Origin: Alistipes sp.
GTDB taxonomy: Bacteria; Bacteroidota; Bacteroidia; Bacteroidales; Rikenellaceae
Assembly (NCBI GenBank): GCA_017546725.1
Contig: JAFYRX010000055.1
Location: 62,001-126,000, forward strand
Reading direction: 5' to 3'
Length of the DNA stretch: 64,000 nt
The translations under genes were made by a program, and so were the position numbers. The notes beneath the pieces are model-generated. The model had not been told where the DNA came from and made no database searches. It worked only from the letters and a program-made list of their open reading frames with translations. Positions 8,470 through 17,043 of the stretch are shown here, piece after piece; position 1 is the stretch's first letter, and every line of letters begins with the position of its first letter.

Positions 8470-10881
8470 CTAAAAATCCTTACCCACAAAGGCTGCTCCC
8501 GACGTTACGGCACCCTTTTGTTCCTTGCCTGCCGAAGAGTTAAAGTTATAACTCAACGAGAGGGTTATATTAGGATAACGAGGTTTGACGAAAGTCGTCG
8601 CCTTGAGGGTTTGTGAATCTCGTATATGGTCGTAACGTGCCGTATGGAACATATCGTGAGCAACTAACGACAACGACATCTTATTCCTTAGCAGTTGTTG
8701 CCTTATAGCAAGGTCGAAATAGCAATAAGCCTCCTCGCGGCCCTGTGTCAAGACTGTAGGACCGACTACGTTGGCATCGAACTGAAGGCGAGTTGTAGGC
8801 GTGAGTGTAAAGTTATTTATCCACGAAGCCGAATAACTGATATTCGTAGCATCGGTACTACCAACAAAATCGGCTGTAAACTTATAATCGAAAACACTGC
8901 CATTAAGAGTCATACTCCACCAGCGAGTATTACGTGTCTGCAGATTAGCCTCAAGACCTACGGTACGGTCAACACCCGCATTAATCAACGAGTCAAGCGT
9001 AACGCCAGGCTCATAGGCTACACGAATAAGGTCGTAAACACCTCGACGGTGACGATAGAAAGCAGACACTGATAGTGAATTAGAGTTCTTGAAACTTTTG
9101 CGATAGCCGACCTCTGCCGAGTGGATATACTCCGGAGCAAGGTCGGGGTTACCCGTCAGACGTGTGTAATAATCCTTATAGGTAATATATGGCTCTAACT
9201 TCCATACACCTGCTCGATTGGTACGATATGAGTAGCCCGCCGAGATAGTGTTGCCATTAGAGGCATCGTAAGCAAAGTGAGCCGACGGGAACAACTCCAA
9301 ACGCTTGACATAGCGGTCTGCACCCTCGAAATCAATCGTAAGTTCATCAATCATATTGTCGGCACGCACACCAGCATCTACACTCACAGGACCAAACTTA
9401 TCGGTAAACATCAAGAATGCCGAGTGAATCTGACGGCGGTAATAGAACGGAGTATACAAATCGTCCTGCCACTCAAACTCCTTCGCAGCACGGTCCCAAT
9501 AGCGGATTCTATAGTCGCCGTGCTCACTATATGAGGTATACTGATAACCCAACTCCATTTTACCGCCTTCGCGATAGTTAAGTTCGTAATTGGCCGATGC
9601 ATCGGAATCCCAATGGTGCTCGCTCTCATAACCGCGAGTACCTTCCCAACGCGCTCCAGAGAGTTCGAAGAGGTTACTTTCGGTATATTCCAACGAATAC
9701 CAATCATAACGCATACGACCATTTAATGCGATTTTATCACCTCGGTCGTTGAGTTTCCAAACATAATCAAACGCCAACTGACCGATATGCTTTTCGATGT
9801 AGTTATGGTCGTGACTATCATAGATAGCGTCGTTGATAACTACTCCACCCTGCTCACGAAGTTCGTCGTAAAGCATATCTCCTCCATTGAGCCAACGAGT
9901 CATACCACCCTGCGCCTCAACGAGCAAACGATGATTCGACTTATTGAACTCCCAGCCCACTCGACCAATCTGCGAATCGGTACTACGATATCGTTCACCT
10001 ATAGCATCTGACGTGGTGATGTAATCATCTACAATAGTTGTTTTAAGTTGGTGGAAATCACTCTCATCCTTAATCTGTGAGCCCGCAAACCCGATATACC
10101 AACGATTGGCATTTTTACGATAATTGAGCAACAGGTCGGCATTCCACGTGCCGATGGTGCTACCTGACAAATTAACCGAGCCGCTAAAGCCCTGCTCGTT
10201 GTTGTTTTTGGTAATAATGTTTACAATACCCACATCGCCATCGGTCTTATATTTAGCCGACGGAGTGGTGATAATCTCTACATCCTCGATATTGGCCGCA
10301 GCAATCTGATTCAAAGCCTGCGTACCCTCCAACATACTCGGCTTACCATCGACATAGACCAAAAAGCCTGTACTACCTCTAAATGAGAGATTGCCATCGG
10401 CATCTATTCTAACAGACGGAGCCGACTTCAATACATCAACCGCCGTACCACCCGATGCCGACAACGATGCAGAGCCGTTGATGCGCTGACGGTCAAGTTT
10501 ATATACAATCTTGCTACGCTCGCCCGAAACAACGACCTCCTTAAGGCCCGTTTCGACAACCTGCAATGCAATCTCACCCAAATCGATGCTCTCGCCCTGA
10601 CTGAATTTGAGCAACTTACTTGTATAGGGCTGATAGCCCACAACCAATATAGAGAGATAGAACTGGCCATCTCGCACCTTGTCGATAGCAAACTGACCAT
10701 TACGCACTGCAGTAGAGGCTATGGTACGATTTTCGGCATCGGCAATGACCACATCGGCATACTCAATCGCCTGATGCGTGGTAGCATCTACAACACGAGC
10801 CTTCACGGCAGGTGAGGTAGTTTGAGCAAAAATAGCAGCCACCGAAAATAGCGCGCAAATAAGCAAGAATAGACGTTTCAT
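8470..10881 (-). CDS. TonB-dependent outer-membrane receptor family protein
   Basis: An 803-residue outer-membrane beta-barrel. A signal peptide (MKRLFLLICALFSVAAIFAQ) precedes a carboxypeptidase-regulatory-like beta domain (about 22-110), then a plug domain (about 115-230: VDVLKSAPSVRIDADGNLSF, FLVYVDGKPSML, IEDVEIITTPSAKYKTDGD), then a long barrel rich in alternating aromatic strands. This matches the Bacteroidetes OMP_b-brl_3/TonB receptor group rather than SusC. The substrate cannot be read from the sequence; linkage to malQ suggests a maltodextrin-related ligand but that is inference. It is the first gene of its unit, with a promoter near 10946-10975. Confidence 0.88.
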   Translation of the reverse strand: MKRLFLLICALFSVAAIFAQTTSPAVKARVVDATTHQAIEYADVVIADAENRTIASTAVRNGQFAIDKVRDGQFYLSILVVGYQPYTSKLLKFSQGESIDLGEIALQVVETGLKEVVVSGERSKIVYKLDRQRINGSASLSASGGTAVDVLKSAPSVRIDADGNLSFRGSTGFLVYVDGKPSMLEGTQALNQIAAANIEDVEIITTPSAKYKTDGDVGIVNIITKNNNEQGFSGSVNLSGSTIGTWNADLLLNYRKNANRWYIGFAGSQIKDESDFHQLKTTIVDDYITTSDAIGERYRSTDSQIGRVGWEFNKSNHRLLVEAQGGMTRWLNGGDMLYDELREQGGVVINDAIYDSHDHNYIEKHIGQLAFDYVWKLNDRGDKIALNGRMRYDWYSLEYTESNLFELSGARWEGTRGYESEHHWDSDASANYELNYREGGKMELGYQYTSYSEHGDYRIRYWDRAAKEFEWQDDLYTPFYYRRQIHSAFLMFTDKFGPVSVDAGVRADNMIDELTIDFEGADRYVKRLELFPSAHFAYDASNGNTISAGYSYRTNRAGVWKLEPYITYKDYYTRLTGNPDLAPEYIHSAEVGYRKSFKNSNSLSVSAFYRHRRGVYDLIRVAYEPGVTLDSLINAGVDRTVGLEANLQTRNTRWWSMTLNGSVFDYKFTADFVGSTDATNISYSASWINNFTLTPTTRLQFDANVVGPTVLTQGREEAYCYFDLAIRQQLLRNKMSLSLVAHDMFHTARYDHIRDSQTLKATTFVKPRYPNITLSLSYNFNSSAGKEQKGAVTSGAAFVGKDF

Positions 10882-10945
10882 AAACGAGGTTTTATGGGGT
10901 TAATAAGCAATTATCATAGCGTATAACGAGCATAATTATATTTGA

Positions 10946-10975
10946 CAAATATACGAATAAATATGTAATAAACAA
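10946..10975 (-). promoter_or_regulatory. probable promoter for the TonB receptor-malQ unit
   Basis: Minus-strand -7 element TATATTTG (10953-10946) with a partial -33 element TTG (10975-10973), spacer 19 nt. The start codon at 10881 lies about 60 nt further on. The -33 element touches the terminator stem of the upstream gene. Confidence 0.6.
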
Positions 10976-11006
10976 TAAGGCTCACCCCATATAGAGTGAG
11001 CCTTAT
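10975..11006 (-). terminator. hairpin terminator after the sugar-transporter gene
   Basis: Perfect 11-bp inverted repeat (10975-10985 against 10996-11006, loop 10) directly after the minus-strand transporter stop at 11029, followed on that strand by a T-rich run. Confidence 0.8.
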
Positions 11007-11028
11007 GCAAAACTTATTGCCTAATATT

Positions 11029-12039
11029 TTAATTTCCTCCAGAGAGAATAATCAAGCCCAATCCAGCAATAAAGAAAAGGAACATTACACCAAGCAACAT
11101 ATCTGTCTTCTTGTCGCTGCCTTTAAACTCTTTCCAGATAAATACGCCCCAGATAGCGGCAATCATAGGAGCACCCTGGCCCAATGCATACGAGATAGCC
11201 GCACCAGCCTTACCCGCAGCGATATAACTGAATGCTGTACCCAAGCACCAAATTGCACCGCCCAGAACACCAACCAAATGAGTAGAGAATGAGCCCTTAA
11301 AGTACTCGCTATACGATACAGGCTCGCCAACAAACGGGTGTCGCATAACCAACGTATTGAATATGAAGTTACTCAATAACACTCCGATAGAGAATACAAA
11401 GATTGCCGAATAAGGTGTAAGCATACCAGCCGTAGGCTGCTCAAAGTTATTGAGGTCCATAGCAGCGGCCACAAAACGGTAGAAGAACGACATCAACACA
11501 CCTGCAACCATCGAGAGGATAATACCCTTACGGTTTGAGGTATTCTTCTCGCCACCCTTACTCATACGGCCCGATGCTATACCGTTACAGACGATAGCGA
11601 CAACGATAAGCGCTACACCCAAGAAGAGCCACATAGGGTCGCCCTTTGGTGCGCCAATATAGTTGATAATAACGCCCAAAACCAATGCCAAACCTACACC
11701 CAACGGGAATGCTACAGATAAACCAGCCAACGAAACCGAAGCAGAAAGCAGAATATTTGATGCATTGAAGATAACTCCACCAATCAGCACGCTCAATATT
11801 CCAGAGCCTTTGGCCTGCATCAAATCCTCGACAAAGGGACGGCCCTGCTCGCCAATGCTACCCATAGTAAAGCCCAACAAGAGCGTAAAGAGCACCATAC
11901 CTATGACATAATCCCAATAAAAGAGTTCATAACGCCAAGTCTTACCTGCCAACTTTTGAGTATTACCCCACGAGCCCCAGCAGAGCATCGTGATAAAGCA
12001 GAAGATGACTGCTAAAAGATAACTGTGTACAATAAACAT
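11029..12039 (-). CDS. sugar/drug-metabolite-superfamily transporter, probable ribose or nucleoside-sugar porter
   Basis: A 336-residue integral membrane protein with about ten hydrophobic segments from start to end (for example LLAVIFCFITMLCWGSWGN, GLSVAFPLGVGLALVLGVII, WLFLGVALIVVAIVC). The N-terminal CWGSWGNTQK block and overall layout resemble GRP-type (glucose/ribose porter, RbsU-like) members of the DMT superfamily. It lies 65 bp downstream of ribokinase on the same strand with no obvious promoter between them, which supports a ribose role. The substrate is inferred from context only; Bacteroidetes members are often just called DMT permeases. Confidence 0.72.
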   Translation of the reverse strand: MFIVHSYLLAVIFCFITMLCWGSWGNTQKLAGKTWRYELFYWDYVIGMVLFTLLLGFTMGSIGEQGRPFVEDLMQAKGSGILSVLIGGVIFNASNILLSASVSLAGLSVAFPLGVGLALVLGVIINYIGAPKGDPMWLFLGVALIVVAIVCNGIASGRMSKGGEKNTSNRKGIILSMVAGVLMSFFYRFVAAAMDLNNFEQPTAGMLTPYSAIFVFSIGVLLSNFIFNTLVMRHPFVGEPVSYSEYFKGSFSTHLVGVLGGAIWCLGTAFSYIAAGKAGAAISYALGQGAPMIAAIWGVFIWKEFKGSDKKTDMLLGVMFLFFIAGLGLIILSGGN

Positions 12040-12104
12040 AATTAGTAAGTTTTAGATTTTTCTTAATATTATATTCTATTTCACGCATTCACGTCGGCCT
12101 GCAA

Positions 12105-13058
12105 CTATCGCTTTTTGGGGTACATAAAGGCTCTCACCTCCTCACGAGTAGGTGCGGCGGGTTGTGCGCCCATACGTGTAACACTGATAGCAGCCGCGGC
12201 AGTCGCCTCCTTTGCTGCATCAATCAGATAACGTCCCTCAGCCAAGATACTTGCCAATACGCCATTAAAGGTATCGCCAGCAGCAGTAGTATCAACGGCC
12301 TCAACCTTTCTTGCCTCTACAAGCATAAACATAGCACCATCGTAAACAAGTGCGCCATCGCTACCCAACGTCACAACAACATTGCGTGGGCCCATATCGT
12401 AGATGACTTGAGCAGCACGCTGTGCACTCGCAACATCCTTGACCTCTATACCCGAAATACGCGATGCCTCGCTACGGTTAGGCGTAATCAAGAATAGACT
12501 CTTCATCAACTCCTCGCTCAAAGGCTCTACGGGCGCAGGTGCAGGATTCAACACCACCTTTACTCCCGCCTCGGCAGCCATCTTTGCTGCATAGGCAACC
12601 GTCTCGACGGGTGTTTCCAACTGCATAAGCACAATGCTGGCATTACGAATCTCATCGGCTGCCGTATCAATATCGGCGGGCGTAAGATGCATATTGGCTC
12701 CAGATGCTACAACAATACAATTCTCGGCATTACTGTCAATCGTAATAAGCGCTACTCCCGAAGGATGCTCCTTATCAACAAAGACGTAGTCGGTAACAAT
12801 ACCATCCTGCTTCATCGACTCGCGCACCTGACTGCCAAACAAATCGTCACCCGTCTTGGCAACAAAAACAACTCGATTGCCATAACGAGCAGCAGCAACA
12901 GCCTGATTTGCGCCCTTACCGCCTGCATTCATAAAGAAATCACCTCCTAAAACAGTCTCGCCACCTGCTGGCAGGTGCGACGTCTTAACGACCATATCGG
13001 TATTACTGCTACCGATGACCACAATATTCTTTTTTGAACTATTCAGATTTAGTTTCAT
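12105..13058 (-). CDS. rbsK: ribokinase
   Basis: RbsK phosphorylates ribose to ribose 5-phosphate in the cytoplasm. The 317-residue protein has PfkB-family signatures: GSSNTDMVV near the N-terminus, GGKGANQAVAAARYG (substrate-binding) and the C-terminal DTTAAGDTFNGVLA with the catalytic Asp and anion hole. The start at 13058 is preferred over an upstream ATG at 13121, because the latter lies inside the terminator hairpin and upstream of the promoter at 13080-13110. It heads a two-gene unit with the sugar porter. Confidence 0.93.
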   Translation of the reverse strand: MKLNLNSSKKNIVVIGSSNTDMVVKTSHLPAGGETVLGGDFFMNAGGKGANQAVAAARYGNRVVFVAKTGDDLFGSQVRESMKQDGIVTDYVFVDKEHPSGVALITIDSNAENCIVVASGANMHLTPADIDTAADEIRNASIVLMQLETPVETVAYAAKMAAEAGVKVVLNPAPAPVEPLSEELMKSLFLITPNRSEASRISGIEVKDVASAQRAAQVIYDMGPRNVVVTLGSDGALVYDGAMFMLVEARKVEAVDTTAAGDTFNGVLASILAEGRYLIDAAKEATAAAAISVTRMGAQPAAPTREEVRAFMYPKKR

Positions 13059-13079
13059 TTCAGTAAATTTTATTTTATT

Positions 13080-13110
13080 CAAAGGTATGAAAATTAAACC
13101 ATATAACAAA
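13080..13110 (-). promoter_or_regulatory. promoter for rbsK and the sugar porter
   Basis: Minus-strand -33 TTTG (13110-13107), 19-nt spacer and -7 TACCTTTG (13087-13080). It matches the phylum consensus and puts transcription start about 14 nt before the chosen ATG at 13058. The -33 box overlaps the base of the deoD terminator. Confidence 0.78.
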
Positions 13111-13140
13111 ATGGCGGGCAATTTTTATGCCCGCCATTTT
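13108..13140 (-). terminator. terminator after deoD
   Basis: Perfect 12-bp inverted repeat (13108-13119 against 13129-13140, loop 9) with GGCGGGC core and T-rich end on the minus strand, 20 bp after the deoD stop. It separates the amino-sugar/deoD operon from rbsK. Confidence 0.88.
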
Positions 13141-13160
13141 ACTTAAATACTAAATATTAA

Positions 13161-13871
13161 CTAAATTATATCAAACGCAATCTCCATCATATTGGTAAAA
13201 CTTGTCTGACGTTGCTCTGCCGAGCAGGCTGTGCCGTGAACAAGCGAATCGGAGATAGTGCAGATACACAGCGCCTCTTTGCCACTGCGTGCTGCGTTCA
13301 TATAGAGCGCTGCAGCCTCCATCTCGACGGCCAACACCCCCATCTTCTGCCACACCTTCCAGCCATCGGCAGAATCACCGTAGAAGACATCGCTCGACAG
13401 CAAGTTACCCGCCTTATAACGGATACCCATACTCTCGGCCTTCCCCACTGCGGCACGAGCCAAACCGAAATCGGCTATGGGAGCAAACACTCCAGGCAGA
13501 TTATACTGCGCACCATAGTTCGAGTCGGTACACGCTCCGACTCCAATAACGACATCACCCAACCCCAAATCAGCATCGTAAGCACCAGCCGAACCCGTAC
13601 GGATAATACGTTTAACTCCGTAGAAATTAAAAAGTTCGTAGGTATATATACCTATCGAAGGCATACCCATACCGTGGCCCTGCACCGAGACTCGTTTGCC
13701 CTTATACGTTCCCGTATAGCCCAACATACCGCGTACGGCATTGTACTGCACAGGCGAATCCAAAAAGGTCTCGGCCATAAATTTGGCACGAAGCGGGTCA
13801 CCTGCCATAATCACGCGCTCGGCAATCTCGCCCTCGCGTGCTCCGATATGAGGAGTGGGGATTGCTGACAT
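13161..13871 (-). CDS. deoD: purine-nucleoside phosphorylase, DeoD type
   Basis: DeoD splits purine nucleosides with phosphate to base and ribose 1-phosphate. The 236-residue protein starts [20 protein letters not shown] and has the hexameric PNP signature [40 protein letters not shown] and the ribose-binding VEMEAAALY; the catalytic Asp is in ISDSLVHG. I chose ATG at 13871 because it gives the family N-terminus; an ATG at 13883 abuts the nagB stop. It is the last gene of the operon NagB/PIG-L fusion, nagB, deoD. Ribose released here could feed the adjacent ribokinase unit only after conversion, so the link is suggestive. Confidence 0.94.
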   Translation of the reverse strand: MSAIPTPHIGAREGEIAERVIMAGDPLRAKFMAETFLDSPVQYNAVRGMLGYTGTYKGKRVSVQGHGMGMPSIGIYTYELFNFYGVKRIIRTGSAGAYDADLGLGDVVIGVGACTDSNYGAQYNLPGVFAPIADFGLARAAVGKAESMGIRYKAGNLLSSDVFYGDSADGWKVWQKMGVLAVEMEAAALYMNAARSGKEALCICTISDSLVHGTACSAEQRQTSFTNMMEIAFDII

Positions 13872-13883
13872 AATATTAATCAA

Positions 13884-14675
13884 TTAAAGATTATTCTTCT
13901 CGATATCCTTGAAGTAACGATATGTGTTAACCTTCAACTCGCCAACTGCGGGCTCATCACATACCAAGATACCCTTCGGGTGCATCTGCAACGCTGTGAT
14001 AGTCCAAGCGTGTGATACATCACCTTCAACGCAGTGCTGAACGGCACGCGCCTTCTTGTGACCCAAAGCCAATACTAATACCTGCTTTGCTGCACATACA
14101 GTACCAACACCAACTGTCAAAGCCAACTTAGGCACCTTGTTTACGTCGTTATCGAAGAAACGAGAGTTTACGATAATAGTATCCTCTGTCAAAGTCTTGA
14201 TACGAGTACGTGAGTTGAGTGAAGAGAAGGGCTCGTTGAAAGCCAAGTGGCCATCCTCGCCTACACCACCGATAAAGAGGTCGATACCACCAGCAGCCTC
14301 GATACGCTTCTCGTAACCTGCACACTCTGCATCCAAATCCTCGGCATTACCGTTAAGAATGTTCACGTTCTCAGCCTTGATATCGATGTGAGAGAAGAAG
14401 TTATTCCACATAAATGAGTGGTAACTCTCGGGGTGCTCCTCGGGCAAACCTACATACTCATCCATATTGAATGTTACAACATTTGCAAATGACACCTTGC
14501 CTGCCTTATAAAGGTTAATCAACTCGGCATACATTCCAAGAGGTGTAGAACCAGTAGGAAGGCCCAATACAAAAGGTGCGTCGCTTACCTTAGCCTTGGC
14601 GTTAATCTGCTCTGCAACATAGTTTGCAGCCCAACGGCCAGCCTCGGCCGCATTGTTTTCAATGATAACTCTCAT
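13884..14675 (-). CDS. nagB: glucosamine-6-phosphate deaminase
   Basis: NagB converts glucosamine 6-phosphate to fructose 6-phosphate and ammonia, the step that sends amino sugars into glycolysis. The 263-residue protein has the phosphate loop [14 protein letters not shown], the catalytic Asp in [11 protein letters not shown], and the intact active-site block [14 protein letters not shown] with the conserved Asp, His and Glu. Length is normal for hexameric NagB. It starts 24 bp after the NagB/PIG-L fusion gene. This copy keeps all catalytic residues, unlike the fused copy upstream. Confidence 0.97.
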   Translation of the reverse strand: MRVIIENNAAEAGRWAANYVAEQINAKAKVSDAPFVLGLPTGSTPLGMYAELINLYKAGKVSFANVVTFNMDEYVGLPEEHPESYHSFMWNNFFSHIDIKAENVNILNGNAEDLDAECAGYEKRIEAAGGIDLFIGGVGEDGHLAFNEPFSSLNSRTRIKTLTEDTIIVNSRFFDNDVNKVPKLALTVGVGTVCAAKQVLVLALGHKKARAVQHCVEGDVSHAWTITALQMHPKGILVCDEPAVGELKVNTYRYFKDIEKNNL

Positions 14676-14699
14676 CTTAAATCTAATTTATTTAATAGT

Positions 14700-16631
14700 T
14701 TACAAATTCATCTTTACAAAAACCTCGATAGCCTGATACTCTGCCATACCCAGCAAGTCGTATAGGCGTGCAGTGTTCTGCGTACGCTCCTCGGCACGCT
14801 GCCAGAACTCACGGCTGTCGTCACCCGGGAAGGGAACGATATCCTTCTGCGAGAGGTGGCGATATATAGCGTGACGCTTCTTAATGAGTTCATCGGGGCT
14901 CAAAGGCACAGCCATATCGACCATATCGATATCCCACTCCATCCAAGCACCACGATAGAGCCATACGACACACTCCTTAATCCACTCCTCACCTGCATCC
15001 TTCAAGCGATACAAAGCCTCCAAAACAGCCTCAGTACATACACGGTGTGTTCCGTGCGGGTCGGCAAGGTCACCTGCAAGATATACCTGATGAGGCTTAA
15101 CCTCCTGCAAGAGTTTAGTAATAATCTCAATATCCTTATCGGTACGCTGCCCCTTCTTGATACCACCTGTCTCGTAGAACGGCAAATTGAGGAAGTGAGC
15201 GTTAGTATCTGCATTCAAACCAAATGAACGAACTGCGGCACGAGCCTCGGCACGACGGATAGCACCCTTGATATCGAGCAACGCACGTGGCTCGGGCTCA
15301 CCCTTCTTCTTTGATGCGATAATCTGGCAAACCTCATCAACACGGTCACCAAAGCCCAACTCACGAGCAGTATCCATATGCTGAACAACAACATCATCGT
15401 GAACGGCAACATTGCCCGAAGTCTCGTAAGCAACGTGTACATCGTGGCCCTGCTCGGCAAGGCGGATAAATGTACCACCCATAGAGATTACATCATCATC
15501 GGGGTGCGGAGAGAATACGACAACTCGCTTGGGATAGGGTGACGAAGGCACGGGACGTGTAGAGTCATCAGCATTGGGCTTACCACCAGGCCAGCCTGTA
15601 ATAGTATGCTGGAGGTCGTTGAAGACCTTGATATTAACATCAGCGTATGTCATTGCGACAGAATCCAACAAATCGCCCAGCGAGTGCTCAATATAATCCT
15701 TATATGTAAGTTTAAGGATAGGCTTCTGAACTACGCCACACAACCACACAACAGCCTTACGCACCAAACGAGGAGTCCAATCGCAAGGACCTACCAACCA
15801 GGGAGCCTTTCTAACGGTAAGGTTATCAGCAGCAGGGTCATCTACGACAGCCTCAATAGCGGGATGATTCTGCAGTGTAGAAGCGGGAATCAAACGAGTA
15901 GCATCTTCCTCGACAACTTTCTTCACTACATTAGCCTTATCCTCACCCCACGCCATAAGGATGATACGTTTGGCGCTCATTACGGTATTGAGGCCCATAG
16001 TAATAGCCAACTTGGGAGTATTCTCTACACCGTTGAAGATACCAGCCTGTGTCTTACGAGATTCGTAAGTAAGTTGGACCATACGGGTAGTAGACTTAAC
16101 GTAAGAGCCCGGCTCATTAAAACCAATCTGGCCCTGAACACCCATACCAATTACCATAAGGTCGATATTGCGAGCCATACGGTCATACTCGGCACAATAT
16201 GCGGGCAACTCCTCCAAAGGCACATTACCATTAATGATATGCACGTTATCAGGCTCAATATCGATATGATTGAGGAAATCCTCGTGGATACGATAGTTGC
16301 GGCTCTGCATCTCACCAGCCCCAATGGGATAGAACTCATCAATACTGAAAACCTGTACATTCTTGAACGACACCTTGCCCTGCTTGTAAGACGCCACCAA
16401 CTCCTGATATAGACCGAGAGGTGTACGACCTGTCGTTAAACCCAAAGCAAAGGGATGAGTAGCCTTATGCGCATTGATTGCCTTCACAATAACGTCGACA
16501 ATATACTTTACGCCATCATACTCTGTTTCGTAGATTGATGTAGGAATCTTCTCATAGCGATGGATAATATCCTTCGGGATACCACTCATTACCAGGCCTC
16601 CATCCTGAGGCAACGAAAACTTTTTCTCCAT
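14700..16631 (-). CDS. NagB-like domain fused to PIG-L/LmbE deacetylase domain
   Basis: A 643-residue two-domain protein. Residues about 30-275 are NagB-like (LGLTTGRTPLGLYQELV, FSIDEFYPI), and about 365-560 form a PIG-L/LmbE N-acetylglucosamine deacetylase domain with the zinc motif FSPHPDDDVISMGG and a later HGTH. This fusion is known in Bacteroidetes and is usually annotated as glucosamine-6-phosphate deaminase. The equivalent of the NagB active-site DGH reads GVQGQIGFNEPGS here, so the catalytic His is Gln; the Asp of the IDEF block is kept. I infer the deacetylase half is active and the NagB half may be altered. No signal peptide. It heads the operon with nagB and deoD; a -7 element lies near 16715. 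Confidence 0.88.
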   Translation of the reverse strand: MEKKFSLPQDGGLVMSGIPKDIIHRYEKIPTSIYETEYDGVKYIVDVIVKAINAHKATHPFALGLTTGRTPLGLYQELVASYKQGKVSFKNVQVFSIDEFYPIGAGEMQSRNYRIHEDFLNHIDIEPDNVHIINGNVPLEELPAYCAEYDRMARNIDLMVIGMGVQGQIGFNEPGSYVKSTTRMVQLTYESRKTQAGIFNGVENTPKLAITMGLNTVMSAKRIILMAWGEDKANVVKKVVEEDATRLIPASTLQNHPAIEAVVDDPAADNLTVRKAPWLVGPCDWTPRLVRKAVVWLCGVVQKPILKLTYKDYIEHSLGDLLDSVAMTYADVNIKVFNDLQHTITGWPGGKPNADDSTRPVPSSPYPKRVVVFSPHPDDDVISMGGTFIRLAEQGHDVHVAYETSGNVAVHDDVVVQHMDTARELGFGDRVDEVCQIIASKKKGEPEPRALLDIKGAIRRAEARAAVRSFGLNADTNAHFLNLPFYETGGIKKGQRTDKDIEIITKLLQEVKPHQVYLAGDLADPHGTHRVCTEAVLEALYRLKDAGEEWIKECVVWLYRGAWMEWDIDMVDMAVPLSPDELIKKRHAIYRHLSQKDIVPFPGDDSREFWQRAEERTQNTARLYDLLGMAEYQAIEVFVKMNL

Positions 16632-16714
16632 AAATTATTCTTGTTGTATATTAATTATTAGCACTATTCTCTATCATAGTCTATGCACCAACGAACAGTC
16701 TATACATATCATTG

Positions 16715-16722
16715 CAAATTTA
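16715..16722 (-). promoter_or_regulatory. -7 element for the NagB/PIG-L operon
   Basis: Minus-strand TAAATTTG fits the TAnnTTTG consensus. I find no TTTG at the right distance upstream, so the promoter is weak or needs an activator. The predicted leader is about 75 nt. Confidence 0.45.
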
Positions 16723-16902
16723 TAAATATTTTTTCAGTTTTCATATCTATTTTCTCGCAAAAATTAGCCTACAATCACAACTTTTTACATATATTCAACA
16801 ATCGACAATATAAAATCAGATAAAAACAGACCTGCACTGCACAAAAGCGACAAAAGTGAAGCGAGAAACAGTGCCTACAAATCGACGAAAAATGAATAAT
16901 AG

Positions 16903-16935
16903 TTGAAAATTATTCAAATTATTACACTATCTTTG
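16903..16935 (+). promoter_or_regulatory. probable promoter for the glycerophosphodiesterase gene
   Basis: TTG at 16903-16905, spacer of 22 nt, then TATCTTTG at 16928-16935. The -7 element is perfect, while the -33 element and spacing are slightly off consensus. The leader would be about 100 nt. Confidence 0.6.
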
Positions 16936-16949
16936 TTTTTGCTTTCGGG

Positions 16950-17006
16950 CATTACGTACAACATTGCGGAATTTAATTACGTTGTTAAAGTAATACGTAA
17001 GTAATG
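16950..17006 (+). promoter_or_regulatory. imperfect inverted and direct repeats in the glycerophosphodiesterase leader
   Basis: CATTAC (16950-16955) can pair with GTAATG (17001-17006), TTACGTA (16952-16958) is mirrored by TACGTAA (16994-17000), and ATTACGT occurs twice (16951 and 16976). These lie just after the predicted transcription start and could be a leader hairpin or a protein-binding site. Function unknown. Confidence 0.35.
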
Positions 17007-17043
17007 GGCAGGAATTAATATTTAACAAAAATTATTTATAGGT

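Larger units (their letters stand above)
16632..17043. other. 412-bp divergent intergenic region
   Basis: A/T-rich region between the minus-strand NagB/PIG-L gene and the plus-strand glycerophosphodiesterase. It holds a -7 element for each direction and a leader inverted repeat, listed separately. I see no open frame, tRNA or known riboswitch in it. Confidence 0.6.

Noticed and set aside
15606..16412. 268-codon plus-strand frame opposite the NagB/PIG-L fusion
   Set aside because: Its sequence is low in recognisable structure and the opposite strand has conserved domains through the same bases.
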